DNA of 64,000 bases from Actinacidiphila epipremni (GCF_012034175.1 NZ_JAATEJ010000002.1:451428-515427); one strand, 5' to 3'. Numbered from the stretch's first letter, positions 8,646 through 17,416 are shown. Made by a program: numbers and translations. The notes: generated from the letters alone by a model not told the origin.

Positions 8646-9389
8646 ATGGACGAGACGACGGGCGCAGGCGCGGGCGTTGGCGCGGGTCTGGGCGAAGGCG
8701 CGGGCGCGAGCGGGGCGGCCGGGGGCGCGGAGGAAGCGCGGCGGGCGGAGGGCCTGCGGGAGCGCAAGAAGCGGCAGACGCGTGCCGCCCTGAGCCATAC
8801 GACCATCGCGCTGGCGATCCAGCGGGGCTGGTCGAATGTCCGGGTCGAGGACATCGCCGCCGCGGTCAATGTCTCGGAGCGCACCTTCCGCAACTATTTC
8901 TCCGGCAAGGCGGAGGCCATCGCCGCGGCCCACTTCGACCGCATGGAGCGCGTCGCCCGTACGGTGAGCGCCCGCCCGGCCGCCGAGCCGCTGTGGGAGG
9001 CCATAGGGGCGGCCCTGCGGGTCGAGTTCGCCTCGGAGGATGCCGCGGCGCCGCAGTCCTCCACGCCCGTGCCGGGTCACCGTGAGGCGATCCGGGAGGT
9101 GATGACGGAGCCCGCCGTCCAGGCCGAGGTCATGCGCGCCGACCAGCAGGCGCAGGGCGTGCTGGCCAAGGCGATAGGGGCCCGTACGGGCACGGACCCG
9201 GCGACGGATCTCTACCCGAAGCTGGTCGCGGCCACGGTGGGCGCCGCGATCGGCGCGGCCTTGACGCACTGGCTGCTGGCCGATCCCCCGGTCCCGCTGG
9301 GCCCATTGATAACGGAGGCCCTGGACCACCTGGCGGCGGGCCTGCCCGCCCCGGAGAAGGCGCCGGATTCCACCTCGGCCCAGAGCTGA
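8646..9389 (+). CDS. TetR/AcrR family transcriptional regulator
   Basis: 247 residues. The first ~35 residues are Gly/Ala-rich low complexity. The TetR DNA-binding domain is at about 40-90: RKKRQTRAALSHTTIALAIQRG, WSNVRVEDIAAAVNVSERTFRNYF, then SGKAEAIAAAH. The C-terminal helical ligand domain is unremarkable. It stands 72 bp upstream of an FAD-dependent aromatic monooxygenase on the same strand, a common pairing in which the TetR protein senses an aromatic or antibiotic-like substrate and represses the oxygenase (inference). ATG 8646 follows a G-rich ribosome site. AT-rich sequence with several TTTTCC/TTCCGG runs lies upstream at 8525-8580 and probably holds the promoter. Confidence 0.9.
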   Translation: MDETTGAGAGVGAGLGEGAGASGAAGGAEEARRAEGLRERKKRQTRAALSHTTIALAIQRGWSNVRVEDIAAAVNVSERTFRNYFSGKAEAIAAAHFDRMERVARTVSARPAAEPLWEAIGAALRVEFASEDAAAPQSSTPVPGHREAIREVMTEPAVQAEVMRADQQAQGVLAKAIGARTGTDPATDLYPKLVAATVGAAIGAALTHWLLADPPVPLGPLITEALDHLAAGLPAPEKAPDSTSAQS

Positions 9390-9461
9390 ACGCCGCGGCG
9401 CGAGGCCGCGGAACCTGTCGATCAACAACCGTGCACGGAGAGTGGGGAGGAGTGCGTCCAG

Positions 9462-11189
9462 ATGGCTGCACACATTGAGGACGAAACGGACGCGGGCGCG
9501 GGTGCGGTCAGCGGCGCGGGTGCCGGCCCGGGCGGCAGCACGGGCGGCAGCTCGGGCGGCAGCTCGGGCGGCAGCGCGGGCGGCAGCGCGGGCGGCAGCA
9601 CGGGTGCCGGCCCGGACGGCGGTGCGCATGCCGCGACCGCCGACGCCGACGTGGTGATCGTCGGCGGCGGGCCCGCGGGGCTGCTGCTCGCGGCGGAGCT
9701 GGGTCTGCTCGGGGTACGCCCGGTCGTGCTGGAGCGGCTGCCGGAGCCCAGCCGCGAGCCAAAGGCGAACGGACTGGTGGGCCAGGTCGTCCCCGCGCTG
9801 GACCGGCGCGGTCTGAGCGAGCCCCTGACCGGTGTGCCGGGGCCGCCGCAGCCGAACAGGGCGGGCTTCATGTTCGCCGGGATCCCGCTGAATCTGAGCG
9901 TGCTGCCCGAGAGCCCGGTCCACACCGTGGCCGTACCGCAGCACCGCATCGTCGAGGTGCTGGACGCCCGGGCGCGTGCGGCGGGCGCGGAGATACGCGC
10001 GGGCCACGAGCTGGTCGGCCTCGTCCGGCAGGACGACGCGGTGGAGCTGAAGGTGTCCGCGCCGCGGGGCGGTTACACCCTGCGGGCCCGCTATGTCGTC
10101 GGGGCGGACGGCGCCCACAGCCCGGTCCGCAAGCTCGCCGGCATCGGCTTCCCCGGGGTGACGTACGACCGCTCTGTGGGCCGGCACGCCCATGTGTCGG
10201 TCCCGGCGGGCTGGGCGGACGCGTCGGGCCTGCGGGTGCCGGGCTTCGGGACGGTGCCGCCGTTCTTCCCACGGCGGACCCCGCGCGGGGCGTTCACCTG
10301 GGCGCCGCTGCCGGGCCGCCCGCCGCTGATCGCGACGACCGAGTGGGAGCCGGTGGAGGGCGACGAGCCGATGAGCCTCGCGGAGATGCGGGCGAGCATA
10401 GGCCGGGTGCTGGGGGCGGACGTCCCCGTCGGGGCGCCGGAGGGCGAGGGCCCGTTCGTGCTGCGCCGGCTCAAGGGCGGCAACACGCGGGTGGCCGAGC
10501 GGCTGGGCGACGGGCGGCTGTTCCTGGTCGGCGACGCGGCGCACGTCTACGCCTCGGGCGGCGGCCCGGGCCTGAACGCGGGCCTCCAGGACGCGCTCAA
10601 CCTCGGCTGGAAGCTGGCCGCGCAGCTCGCCGGCACCGCCCCGGAGGGCCTGCTGGCCAGCTATGACACCGAGCGCACCGCCGCCGCCCGCCGCACCCTG
10701 GTCTCCGCCCAGGCGCAGTCCGCGCTGCACCAGCCGGGGAGCGATGTGGACGCGCTGCGGGAGCTGATGGCCGAGCTGTTCCAGGACGAGGCGGCCGTCG
10801 CCAGGGCCGCCGCGCTGATAGCGGGTTCCGACCTGCGCTACGACATGGGAGGTGCGATCGACCATCCGCTGCTGGGCGCCTTCGCCCCCGACCTCGCGCT
10901 GACCACGGCGTCGGGCCCGGTGCGCCTTGCCGAACTGTCCCGTACGGGCCGGCCGTTGCTGCTCGACCTCACCGCGGCGGCGAGCGCGGCGACGCAGGTG
11001 CCGGGCTGGTCCGCCCGGGTGGACGTGATACCGGCGAGCCCGCGCCCGCCGGCCGCCGCCCCGCCGTTCACGGCCGCGCTGATCCGCCCGGACGGCTATG
11101 TGGCGTGGGCGACCTCGGCCGCCGAGCCGTCCGCGGCGGAGCTGGCGGAGCTGCGGGCGGCGGGGGCCAGGTGGTTCGGGGTGGGCTGA
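9462..11189 (+). CDS. FAD-dependent aromatic monooxygenase (polyketide hydroxylase-like)
   Basis: 575 residues. After a ~55-residue Gly/Ser low-complexity lead there is a Rossmann motif VVIVGGGPAGLLLAAELG (about 64-81), the mid-protein motif GADGAHSPVRKLAGI, and the FAD ribityl motif LVGDAAHVYASGGGPGLNAG. The C-terminus is a thioredoxin-like module typical of the PheA/TfdB/polyketide hydroxylase group. Such enzymes hydroxylate aromatic rings with NAD(P)H and O2, for example in angucycline tailoring or rifampicin inactivation. The substrate cannot be told from sequence. GGAGG precedes ATG 9462. It is probably controlled by the upstream TetR. The N-terminal repeat extension is unusual for the family. 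Confidence 0.9.
   Translation: MAAHIEDETDAGAGAVSGAGAGPGGSTGGSSGGSSGGSAGGSAGGSTGAGPDGGAHAATADADVVIVGGGPAGLLLAAELGLLGVRPVVLERLPEPSREPKANGLVGQVVPALDRRGLSEPLTGVPGPPQPNRAGFMFAGIPLNLSVLPESPVHTVAVPQHRIVEVLDARARAAGAEIRAGHELVGLVRQDDAVELKVSAPRGGYTLRARYVVGADGAHSPVRKLAGIGFPGVTYDRSVGRHAHVSVPAGWADASGLRVPGFGTVPPFFPRRTPRGAFTWAPLPGRPPLIATTEWEPVEGDEPMSLAEMRASIGRVLGADVPVGAPEGEGPFVLRRLKGGNTRVAERLGDGRLFLVGDAAHVYASGGGPGLNAGLQDALNLGWKLAAQLAGTAPEGLLASYDTERTAAARRTLVSAQAQSALHQPGSDVDALRELMAELFQDEAAVARAAALIAGSDLRYDMGGAIDHPLLGAFAPDLALTTASGPVRLAELSRTGRPLLLDLTAAASAATQVPGWSARVDVIPASPRPPAAAPPFTAALIRPDGYVAWATSAAEPSAAELAELRAAGARWFGVG
9531..9602 (+). repeat. Six 12-bp tandem repeats coding Gly-Gly-Ser-(Thr/Ser/Ala)
   Basis: Six units of GGCGGCAGC followed by ACG, TCG or GCG, all in frame inside the 5' part of the monooxygenase gene, making a flexible GGSX linker. 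Slippage could change unit number without breaking the frame. Confidence 0.95.
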
Positions 11190-11213
11190 GCGGGCCGGTT
11201 GTCAGTGCCGGTG

Positions 11214-11256
11214 CCTACGCTGCTGGCCGACAGCGTAGGGCGCCCCCGGGGGGCGC
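11214..11256. terminator. Inverted repeats after the monooxygenase gene
   Basis: CCTACGCTG (11214-11222) pairs with CAGCGTAGG (11231-11239) across an 8-nt loop. A GC-only palindrome follows at 11240-11256. They lie 25 bp after the stop and 19 bp before the next ATG, so attenuation of the next gene is also possible. Confidence 0.6.
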
Positions 11257-11274
11257 GGGCTCAGGGGTGGGGCG

Positions 11275-13389
11275 ATGGCGGTAGTGGCGGCGGTGGAGGA
11301 TGCGGGTCTGCCCGCGTCGGTGCTGGACGGCGACGACGCGTACGGGCCGCGGATGCGGGCCGAGCATGCGCAGTTGCTGGCGTCGCCCGGGGTGGGCGCG
11401 TTGCTGGCGCACTGCGGGACGCTGGGGCAGGTCAGGGCCGGGGTGCGGTGGCGGGCGCAGGCGGCGGAGCTGGTCGCGGCGGCGCCGCGCGGGGCGGAGG
11501 CGGTGCGGGAGCTGCTGGCGGGTTTCGCGGCGCAGCCGGAGGGGCGCTTCACCGTCCGGGACGGGGACAGGGAGCCGGTCCGGCAGCGCGGGCTGACGGG
11601 CTGGGCGAACACCGCGCTGGTGCGGGGCCTGCTGTGGGCGCTGGCCGATCTGGCGGCGGCGGCCGAGCCCGGCCCGGAGGCGGATCCGGACGGGCCCGGG
11701 GTGGCGGCGGTGCGGCTGGCCGGGGCGTGTGCGCGCCATGCCGGTACGGGGCTCGGCGGGCGGGGCGGTGAGGCGCGTACCGGCCAGGTGGCGACGACCG
11801 CGGTCGCGGTGCTGGGCAGCTTCGACGGCGACCTGGGCGCGTACGCCGTCACCGAACTGGCGGGGCTGCGGGCGGTGGTGCGCAACCGCACGGTGCTCAA
11901 GGCGGCCGAGCGGGCGCAGTTGGAGGTGGCCGGGCGGGCGGGGCTGGTGCCGTCGCAGTTGCGGGAGCGCACGGTGCCGACGGCGGGGCTGGACGCGGAG
12001 CACCGGCGGGCGGTGCCGCTGCCGGACGGGTCGACGGCGGTGCTGGCGGTGGACGGCGCGGGTGCGGCGTCGCTGACGTACCGGACGGCGGCGGGCCGGC
12101 GGGTCGCGTCGGTCCCGGCGTCGGCGAGGAAGGAGGCGGCGGCCGAGGTCGCCGGGCTGAAGGGAGAGCTGCGGGGGCTGCGCAAGCTGCTGGCGGGCGA
12201 GCGGTCCCGGTTGGAGGAGCTGCTGGCGTCGGGCGCGACCTGGAGCGGTGAGCGCTGGCAGCGCCTCTACGCCGACCATCCGCTGGTGGGCGCGCCGGCG
12301 ACGTCGCTGCTGTGGGAGGTGCGCCCGGCCGGTGGCGGCGCGGGCGAGGCGGCGGAGTCGGCCGGGTGGCGCGCCGGGTTTCCCGAGCGGGCCGGGGCGG
12401 GCTGGGTGCTGGCGGCGACCGACGGGACGGCGGCGGCGGTCGGCGCCGGGGACACGGTGCGGTTGTGGCATCCGCTGCGGGCGGAGCCGGAGGAGGTGCA
12501 GATGTGGCGGACGGCGGTGGCCGAGCGCGAGCTGCGGCAGCCGTTCAAGCAGGCGTTCCGCGAGGTGTATCCGCTGACGCCGGCGGAGGAGGCGAGCGGC
12601 GGGTATTCCAACCGGTTCGCGGCGCATGTGCTGCGCTTCGGGCAGGCCAGGTCGCTGATGGCGGCGCGCGGCTGGTCGGCGTCGCATCTGGGCTTCTGGG
12701 ACGGGGGTGACGAGGGCGAGGCGATACGGGTGATGCCGGCGGCCGGGCCGGTGGAGTGGCGGGCGCGGTTCGACTACCAGCTGGTGGAGGAGTCGCGGCA
12801 CACGGTGTACGGGACGGGCGAGCTGTGCTCCAGCAACCGGGTGCGGTTCGAGCGCCGGCCGCTGCGCGGCGGGGGACGCGGGTGGACGCCGGTGGCGCCG
12901 GCGCAGGTGCCGCCGCTGGTGCTGAGCGAGGCGCTGCGGGACGTGGACCTGTTCGTCGAGGTGGCGTCGATCGCGGCGGACGAGCAGTGGCGGGACGCGG
13001 CGGAGGGGCGGTTGGCCGGCCGGTGGCACGAGGCGGCGTTCGGGCCGCTGCCGCCGTCCGCGGAGGTGCGCAAGGAGGCGCTGGCCCGGCTGCTGCCGCG
13101 GACCAGGATCGCCGGCCGGGTGGAGCTGGACGGCCGGTTCCTGCGGGTGCGCGGCGACCGGACGACGTATCGGATCCATCTGGGCTCGGGCAATGTGCTG
13201 ATGGAGCCGAACGACGCCTATCTGTGCGTCGTGCCGGCGGGGCGGCAGGCGGCGGGCGACCGGGTGTTCCTGCCGTTCGAGGCGGACGGCGGGCTGCTGG
13301 CGGTGGTGCTGTCCAAGGCGTTCCTGCTGGCGGACGACGCCCGGATCACCGATCCGTCGATCGTCCGTCAGCTGCCGCCGCTGCCGTGA
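11275..13389 (+). CDS. DUF4132 (MolR-like) domain protein
   Basis: 704 residues. The C-terminal two thirds match the DUF4132 pattern as I know it: WQRLYADHPLVG, RELRQPFKQAFREVYPLTPAEE, YSNRFAAHVLRFGQARSLMAARGW, PPLVLSEALRDVDLFVEVASIA, LARLLPRTRIAGRVELDGRFLRVRGD and YRIHLGSGNVLMEPNDAYLCVV. The N-terminal part is Ala/Leu-rich helical repeat. Molecular function of DUF4132 is unknown; members often lie near MoxR-AAA and VWA genes, but here no AAA gene is adjacent. A GGGGTGGGG run precedes ATG 11275. It is convergent with the GlsB-like gene, with 3 bp between the stops. Codon usage is like its neighbours. Confidence 0.85.
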   Translation: MAVVAAVEDAGLPASVLDGDDAYGPRMRAEHAQLLASPGVGALLAHCGTLGQVRAGVRWRAQAAELVAAAPRGAEAVRELLAGFAAQPEGRFTVRDGDREPVRQRGLTGWANTALVRGLLWALADLAAAAEPGPEADPDGPGVAAVRLAGACARHAGTGLGGRGGEARTGQVATTAVAVLGSFDGDLGAYAVTELAGLRAVVRNRTVLKAAERAQLEVAGRAGLVPSQLRERTVPTAGLDAEHRRAVPLPDGSTAVLAVDGAGAASLTYRTAAGRRVASVPASARKEAAAEVAGLKGELRGLRKLLAGERSRLEELLASGATWSGERWQRLYADHPLVGAPATSLLWEVRPAGGGAGEAAESAGWRAGFPERAGAGWVLAATDGTAAAVGAGDTVRLWHPLRAEPEEVQMWRTAVAERELRQPFKQAFREVYPLTPAEEASGGYSNRFAAHVLRFGQARSLMAARGWSASHLGFWDGGDEGEAIRVMPAAGPVEWRARFDYQLVEESRHTVYGTGELCSSNRVRFERRPLRGGGRGWTPVAPAQVPPLVLSEALRDVDLFVEVASIAADEQWRDAAEGRLAGRWHEAAFGPLPPSAEVRKEALARLLPRTRIAGRVELDGRFLRVRGDRTTYRIHLGSGNVLMEPNDAYLCVVPAGRQAAGDRVFLPFEADGGLLAVVLSKAFLLADDARITDPSIVRQLPPLP

Positions 13390-13392
13390 GGG

Positions 13393-13665
13393 TCAGCGGC
13401 GGTCGCGGGAGTCGCCGAAGAATATGCGGTAGAGGATGAGCAGGACGAGCGAGCCGCCGATCGCGGCGAGCCAGGTCCTGCCGTTGAAGAACTCGTGCGG
13501 CACCGGCTTGTCCCAGAGCTTGGTGGACAGCCAGCCGCCGAGGAAGGCGCCGACGATGCCGATGAGGGTGGTGCCGACCAGCCCGCCGGGGTCGCGCCCC
13601 GGCAGGATGATCTTGGCGATGGCGCCGGCGAGCAGGCCCAGAACGATCCATCCGATGATGCCCAT
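13393..13665 (-). CDS. GlsB/YeaQ/YmgE family stress-response membrane protein
   Basis: A 90-residue protein with the family's glycine-rich transmembrane pattern: MGIIGWIVLGLLAGAIAKII, then PGRDPGGLVGTTLIGIVGAF and GGWLSTKL. A third hydrophobic helix (IGGSLVLLILYRIFF) is close to the C-terminus. Function is not well defined; members are induced by envelope or acid stress. An in-frame GTG ten codons upstream (13695) exists, but relatives begin at MGIIGW, so I use 13665. Confidence 0.88.
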   Translation of the reverse strand: MGIIGWIVLGLLAGAIAKIILPGRDPGGLVGTTLIGIVGAFLGGWLSTKLWDKPVPHEFFNGRTWLAAIGGSLVLLILYRIFFGDSRDRR

Positions 13666-13748
13666 AGCCGCGTTATGCCCGCCGGGTCCCGTCACACACC
13701 TGTTCGGCGATGTGACGGGAGGTCAGCAGCCCCGAACACCCGCGGGGG

Positions 13749-13937
13749 TCACCTGCTGCGGTCGGTGTGGCGGTAGCCGAAGGGGCCGGGCAGGTCCACC
13801 GAGGTGGTGCGCCGGCCGCGGGTGGACCAGGTGCGGTGCGCGCCCTTGCGGCCGATGGTCAGGGACAGCGACTTGCGGTTCACGTTGACCCGCACGCCGG
13901 GCAGGATGTGGAAGGACTTGCGGAATGTCACGGGCAT
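13749..13937 (-). CDS. DUF4236 domain-containing small protein
   Basis: 62 residues. The family pattern is clear: MPVTFRKSFHILPGVRVNVN, followed by KSLSLTIG, then the GRRTTSVDLPGPFGYR end. Basic and soluble, with no known function. ATG 13937 has GGAGG about 7 nt upstream. It is single, with the tandem CMD gene 105 bp upstream on the same strand. Confidence 0.88.
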   Translation of the reverse strand: MPVTFRKSFHILPGVRVNVNRKSLSLTIGRKGAHRTWSTRGRRTTSVDLPGPFGYRHTDRSR

Positions 13938-14042
13938 GGAACACCTCCGGAAAGCTCGTGGTGGTCGGTCCGTGTGCCCGCGTTCCGGCTTTTCACGGCT
14001 GCGCGGAGGGCAGTTGACGCTTTGCCGGCGCCCTCCTGGCTG

Positions 14043-14897
14043 CTATTCGGCTGCGTTCCCGGCCGCGTCCTGCTCGGCGAAGATCTCGCGGGCGGCGGTG
14101 ACGGCGTTGAGGGCGGCGGGGAAGCCGGCGTAGCCGGAGAGCTGGGTGAGCAGCGTGACGATCTCCTCGCGGGTGCCGCCGACGTGCAGGAAGGCCCGCA
14201 GGTGGACGCGCAGTTGGGGGCCGGCGGTGCCGAGGGCGGTGCACATGGCGATGGTGGCGAGCTCGCGGGTGCGCAGGTCCAGGCCGGTGCGGGCGTAGAC
14301 GTCGCCGAAGACGTACTCGACGAGGTAGCGCCCGAGGTCGGGGGCGATGCCGGCGAGGGAGTCGACGACCGCGGGCCCGGCGGGGCCGTCCACCGCCCGC
14401 AGCAGGTCCAGGCCGCGGGCGTAGCGGTCGCCGCCGGCGGGCTCCTCCGCGATGGCCGTGTCGCCCTCGCCGCCCTCGCCGCCCTCGTCACCGTCGCCCC
14501 GCGCGGTGAAGACCTCGCGGGCCGCGGCCAGCGCGTTGAGGGCGGCGGGGAAGCCGGCGTAGACGCTGGTGTGGATGAAGGTCTCGACGATCTCCCGCCG
14601 GGTGCAGCCCACGTTGAGCGCGCCGGCGATGTGGAAGCGCAGCTGCGGGGCGGCGTTGCCGAGCGCGGCCAGCGCCGCGATGGTGCCGATCTGGCGCTGC
14701 CGCGGGGTCAGGCCGGGCTGGGACCAGATGTCGCCGTAGCCGAATTCGACGGTGAAGCGGGCGAGGTCGGGGGCGGTCTCGGCGACCGGGCCGAGCACCG
14801 GGTTGTGCTCGCCGCCGGTGACCAGCCGGAGCGCGGCCAGGCCACGGGTGTAGCGGTCGTCGCTGCCGGATGCGTGAGCTGCGGGTTCGTGCGTCAT
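14043..14897 (-). CDS. Tandem carboxymuconolactone decarboxylase (CMD) family protein
   Basis: 284 residues made of two homologous CMD domains (about 15-130 and 155-275). Each has the helix LTPRQRQIGTIAALAALG or LRTREL-ATIAMCTALG, then QLRFHIAGALNVGCTRREI or QLRVHLRAFLHVGGTREEI, and AGFPAALNAL or AGFPAALNAV before AAREIF or AAREVF. The joining segment holds GDGDEGGEGGEG. Only the first domain keeps a Cys in the GC position of the third motif, and neither has the CxxC of AhpD peroxidases. It may be a decarboxylase or a redox-inactive relative; substrate unknown. Start ATG 14897. The fused two-domain form mimics the natural dimer of single-domain relatives. Confidence 0.85.
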   Translation of the reverse strand: MTHEPAAHASGSDDRYTRGLAALRLVTGGEHNPVLGPVAETAPDLARFTVEFGYGDIWSQPGLTPRQRQIGTIAALAALGNAAPQLRFHIAGALNVGCTRREIVETFIHTSVYAGFPAALNALAAAREVFTARGDGDEGGEGGEGDTAIAEEPAGGDRYARGLDLLRAVDGPAGPAVVDSLAGIAPDLGRYLVEYVFGDVYARTGLDLRTRELATIAMCTALGTAGPQLRVHLRAFLHVGGTREEIVTLLTQLSGYAGFPAALNAVTAAREIFAEQDAAGNAAE

Positions 14898-14921
14898 GTG
14901 AGGGACGCTACGACTTCGAGC

Positions 14922-16628
14922 TCACTCCAGCGCAAGGACGTTCGCCCCGGCCGTGGCGCCGGCCGCGCGCGGAGCCGCGACCCCGTCCGGGTCGGCCGGG
15001 GGTGGCGCCCCGCCGGGGGCAGGCGCCGGCGGCAGCGTGATGTGGACGGTCAGCCCCTCCCCCGGCGCGGTGTCGAGCCGCACCGTGCCGTGGTGGGCCT
15101 GGACGACGGCCTGGACTATGGCCATGCCCAGCCCCGCTCCCCCGGTGTCCGGCGCCCGTTCTGCGTCGGCGCGGAAGAAGCGGTCGAAGGCGCGTGCGGC
15201 GTCCGCGGGTTCGAGCCCGGGCCCGGAGTCGGCGATCCGCAGCCGTACGCCCGTGGCGTCGCCCTCCACCTCGATGACCAGCGGCGCGTCCGCGGGCGTA
15301 TGGGCGCGGACGTTGCTGAGCAGGTTGCCGACGACCTGCCGCAGCCCCGCCTCGTCGCCGAGCGCGTACGCCCCGCGCGCGCCGGCCGGCAGCAGCAGCG
15401 TCTGCGGGCGGCCCGGCTGCTGCGCGGCGAGGTCGGCGGCGGCGTCCCGTACCAGCGCGCACAGGTCGACCGGCTGGAAGTCCAGCTCGGGGCGTTCCTC
15501 CAGCCGGGCCAGGGCCAGGAGTTCGTCGACGAGCCGGCTCATCCGCTGGGCCTCGGCGGAGACCCGGCTGAGGGCGCGGTCCTTGTCGGCGGCGTCGAGC
15601 ATGCCCTTCTCGTAGAGCTGGAGGTAGCCCTGCACGGAGGCGAGCGGGGTGCGCAGTTCATGGGAGGCGTCGGCGAGGAAGTGCCGCAGCTGCGCGGTGG
15701 CGCGTTCGCTCTCGGTCACGGCGGTCTCGATCTGCTGGAGCATCGCGTTGAGCGCGGTGCTGAGCTGCCGGACCTCGGTGGAGCCGTGCCGGGAGGTGGC
15801 GATGCGCCGCGACAGGTCGCCCTCGGCGATCGCGGAGGCGGTCTCGACCATGGTCTCCAGCGGGCTGAGCCGGCGCCGGGCGGCGCTCAGCGAGCCGACC
15901 GCGAGCAGTCCCAGCAGCCCGAGGCCGGCCAGCGACTCCCACACCAGCAGCTTGTGGATGGCGTGTTCCAGGCCGCTGTAGCGCATGCCCTGCACGACCA
16001 TGCTGCCGTCGCCGAGCCGGGTGACGACGACCCGGTAGTCGGTGCCGGCGGCGCGTACGTTGACGGCCTTGCCGCTGCGGGCCAGCGCGGCCGGTTCGTG
16101 CAGGCCGGCGGTGAGGTCGGCGCGCAGCCGGTTGTCGGCGCCGCCGTCGTTCTCGCACACCGAGGAGTTGCGGCCGTCCTCGTCGAGGACGACGAAGAGG
16201 TCCTGCTTGAAGGCCTTGGCGAAGGACAGCCCGCCGTCGCCGTCGTCCCTGCCGTCCTTGCCGGCCTGGAGGATGCCGGCGAGGGTGCACAGCCGCGCCA
16301 GGCCGTCGGCGGTGACCGGCGCGCTGCTGAGCGAGCGCTGCGAGTCGCGCAGGGTGTGGTCGATCTCACTGCCGAGCACCATGTACGTCGCCATGACGCT
16401 GAAGCCGGCGGTCGCCAGCAGCCCGAGGGCGACGAAGGCGACGTTGGCGAGCGTCAGCCGGGCCCGCAGCGTCCGCGGCCGGGGCAGCAGCCGCCGCCGG
16501 CCCACCGCGCACACCGGGTCGTACGTACGGTAGGGGCCCCGCGAGCCGTAGCCCCCTGGGCCGTATCCGCGCGAGCCGTACCCGCCGCCGCCCGGCACCC
16601 CGCTCGCCCACAGCCCGCCGAACCGCAC
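14922..16628 (-). CDS. Two-component sensor histidine kinase
   Basis: 568 residues. A Gly/Tyr-rich cytoplasmic N-terminus (YGSRGYGPGGYGSRG) leads to TM1 at about 59-86, an extracellular sensor of ~120 residues with two Cys (a CENDGG segment), TM2 at about 205-228, HAMP (SPLETMVETASAIAEGDLSRRI), the H-box FLADASHELRTPLASVQGYL (phospho-His), and the ATPase part with the N-box VVGNLLSNVRAHTP, DSGPGLEP and GGAGLGMAIV. It sits 1 nt after the response regulator stop and starts with GTG, so the two are co-translated. The divergent MMPL transporter is the most likely target of the pair. The signal is unknown. Confidence 0.95.
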   Translation of the reverse strand: MRFGGLWASGVPGGGGYGSRGYGPGGYGSRGPYRTYDPVCAVGRRRLLPRPRTLRARLTLANVAFVALGLLATAGFSVMATYMVLGSEIDHTLRDSQRSLSSAPVTADGLARLCTLAGILQAGKDGRDDGDGGLSFAKAFKQDLFVVLDEDGRNSSVCENDGGADNRLRADLTAGLHEPAALARSGKAVNVRAAGTDYRVVVTRLGDGSMVVQGMRYSGLEHAIHKLLVWESLAGLGLLGLLAVGSLSAARRRLSPLETMVETASAIAEGDLSRRIATSRHGSTEVRQLSTALNAMLQQIETAVTESERATAQLRHFLADASHELRTPLASVQGYLQLYEKGMLDAADKDRALSRVSAEAQRMSRLVDELLALARLEERPELDFQPVDLCALVRDAAADLAAQQPGRPQTLLLPAGARGAYALGDEAGLRQVVGNLLSNVRAHTPADAPLVIEVEGDATGVRLRIADSGPGLEPADAARAFDRFFRADAERAPDTGGAGLGMAIVQAVVQAHHGTVRLDTAPGEGLTVHITLPPAPAPGGAPPPADPDGVAAPRAAGATAGANVLALE

Positions 16629-16629
16629 G

Positions 16630-17361
16630 TCAGGCCTGCTCGACGGCGCGCAGCCCGTACCCGACGCCGCGCCGGGTCTCGATGAGCGGCGGCCCGAACC
16701 GGTCGAGCTTGCGCCGCAGGTAGGAGATGTAGGTCTCGACGACGGTGGACGGCACCACCGTCTCGTACTGCCACACGTGCTGGAGCAGCTGCTCCTTGGA
16801 GATGATCCGCCCGGCGTGCCGCAGCAGGTGCCGCAGCAGGTTGTACTCGGTGGGCGTCAGCTCCACCGGCTGGCCGGCCCGGCGCACCGAGTACGTCGCC
16901 TCGTCCATCTCCAGGTCGCCGTGCCGCAGCACCCGGTCGGCGACGCCGGCCGAGCGCCGGGTGCGGCGCAGCACGGCGTGCACGCGGGCGACGACCTCGT
17001 CGACGCCGAAGGGCTTGGTGATGTAGTCGTCCCCGCCGAGCGCGAGCCCCGCGACGACGTCGCGCGGCGCGTCCCGCGCGGTCACGAAGATGACGGCCAG
17101 GTCGTCCTCCCCGGAGCGCCCGGCGGAGTGCTCGGCGCGCAGCGCGCGGCAGACCTCCCAGCCGTTGCCGTCCGGCAGCATCACGTCGAGCAGGACGAGG
17201 TCGGGCCGGTGCGCGCGGACGGCGGCGAGCGCCTCCCGCCGGGTGGCGGCGCAGTGGACGGTGAAGCCGTTGTAGGTCAGCGTGATGCGCAGGATGTCCG
17301 CGATTCCCGGCTCGTCCTCGACGACGAGCACCGTGGGAGCCGTACCGACAGCTGTCTCCAT
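16630..17361 (-). CDS. OmpR/PhoB-type response regulator
   Basis: 243 residues. The receiver domain has the acid pair in VVEDEPG, phospho-acceptor Asp59 in LVLLDVMLPDGNG, a Thr in FVTARD, and the Lys of YITKPFG. The C-terminal winged helix has VELTPTEYNLLRHLLRHAG, then VVETYISYLRRKLD and the wing TRRGVGYGLR. It is a DNA-binding output paired with the kinase at 14922-16628. ATG 17361 directly precedes the receiver fold; an open frame continues upstream but through the divergent promoter. It is divergent from the MMPL gene across 159 bp. Confidence 0.95.
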   Translation of the reverse strand: METAVGTAPTVLVVEDEPGIADILRITLTYNGFTVHCAATRREALAAVRAHRPDLVLLDVMLPDGNGWEVCRALRAEHSAGRSGEDDLAVIFVTARDAPRDVVAGLALGGDDYITKPFGVDEVVARVHAVLRRTRRSAGVADRVLRHGDLEMDEATYSVRRAGQPVELTPTEYNLLRHLLRHAGRIISKEQLLQHVWQYETVVPSTVVETYISYLRRKLDRFGPPLIETRRGVGYGLRAVEQA

Positions 17362-17402
17362 GCCGTCCAGTATCCGCAAGGCCCGTGACACCCGGCGGGC
17401 GC

Positions 17403-17416
17403 GAACTTTGGAGTTC
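17403..17416. promoter_or_regulatory. Small palindrome in the RR/MMPL divergent promoter
   Basis: GAACT-TTGG-AGTTC between the response regulator and the transporter. Near it are two direct copies of GTGACACC (17384-17391 and 17451-17458). These are candidate binding sites for the response regulator; nothing beyond symmetry and place supports this. Confidence 0.35.

Noticed and set aside
9531..9602. CRISPR-like array
   Set aside because: Units are 12 bp without spacers and code in frame for GGSX; not a CRISPR array.
13767..16685. A 972-codon open frame on the plus strand
   Set aside because: Antisense to the CMD, histidine kinase and response regulator genes; no recognisable domain and shadow-type composition.
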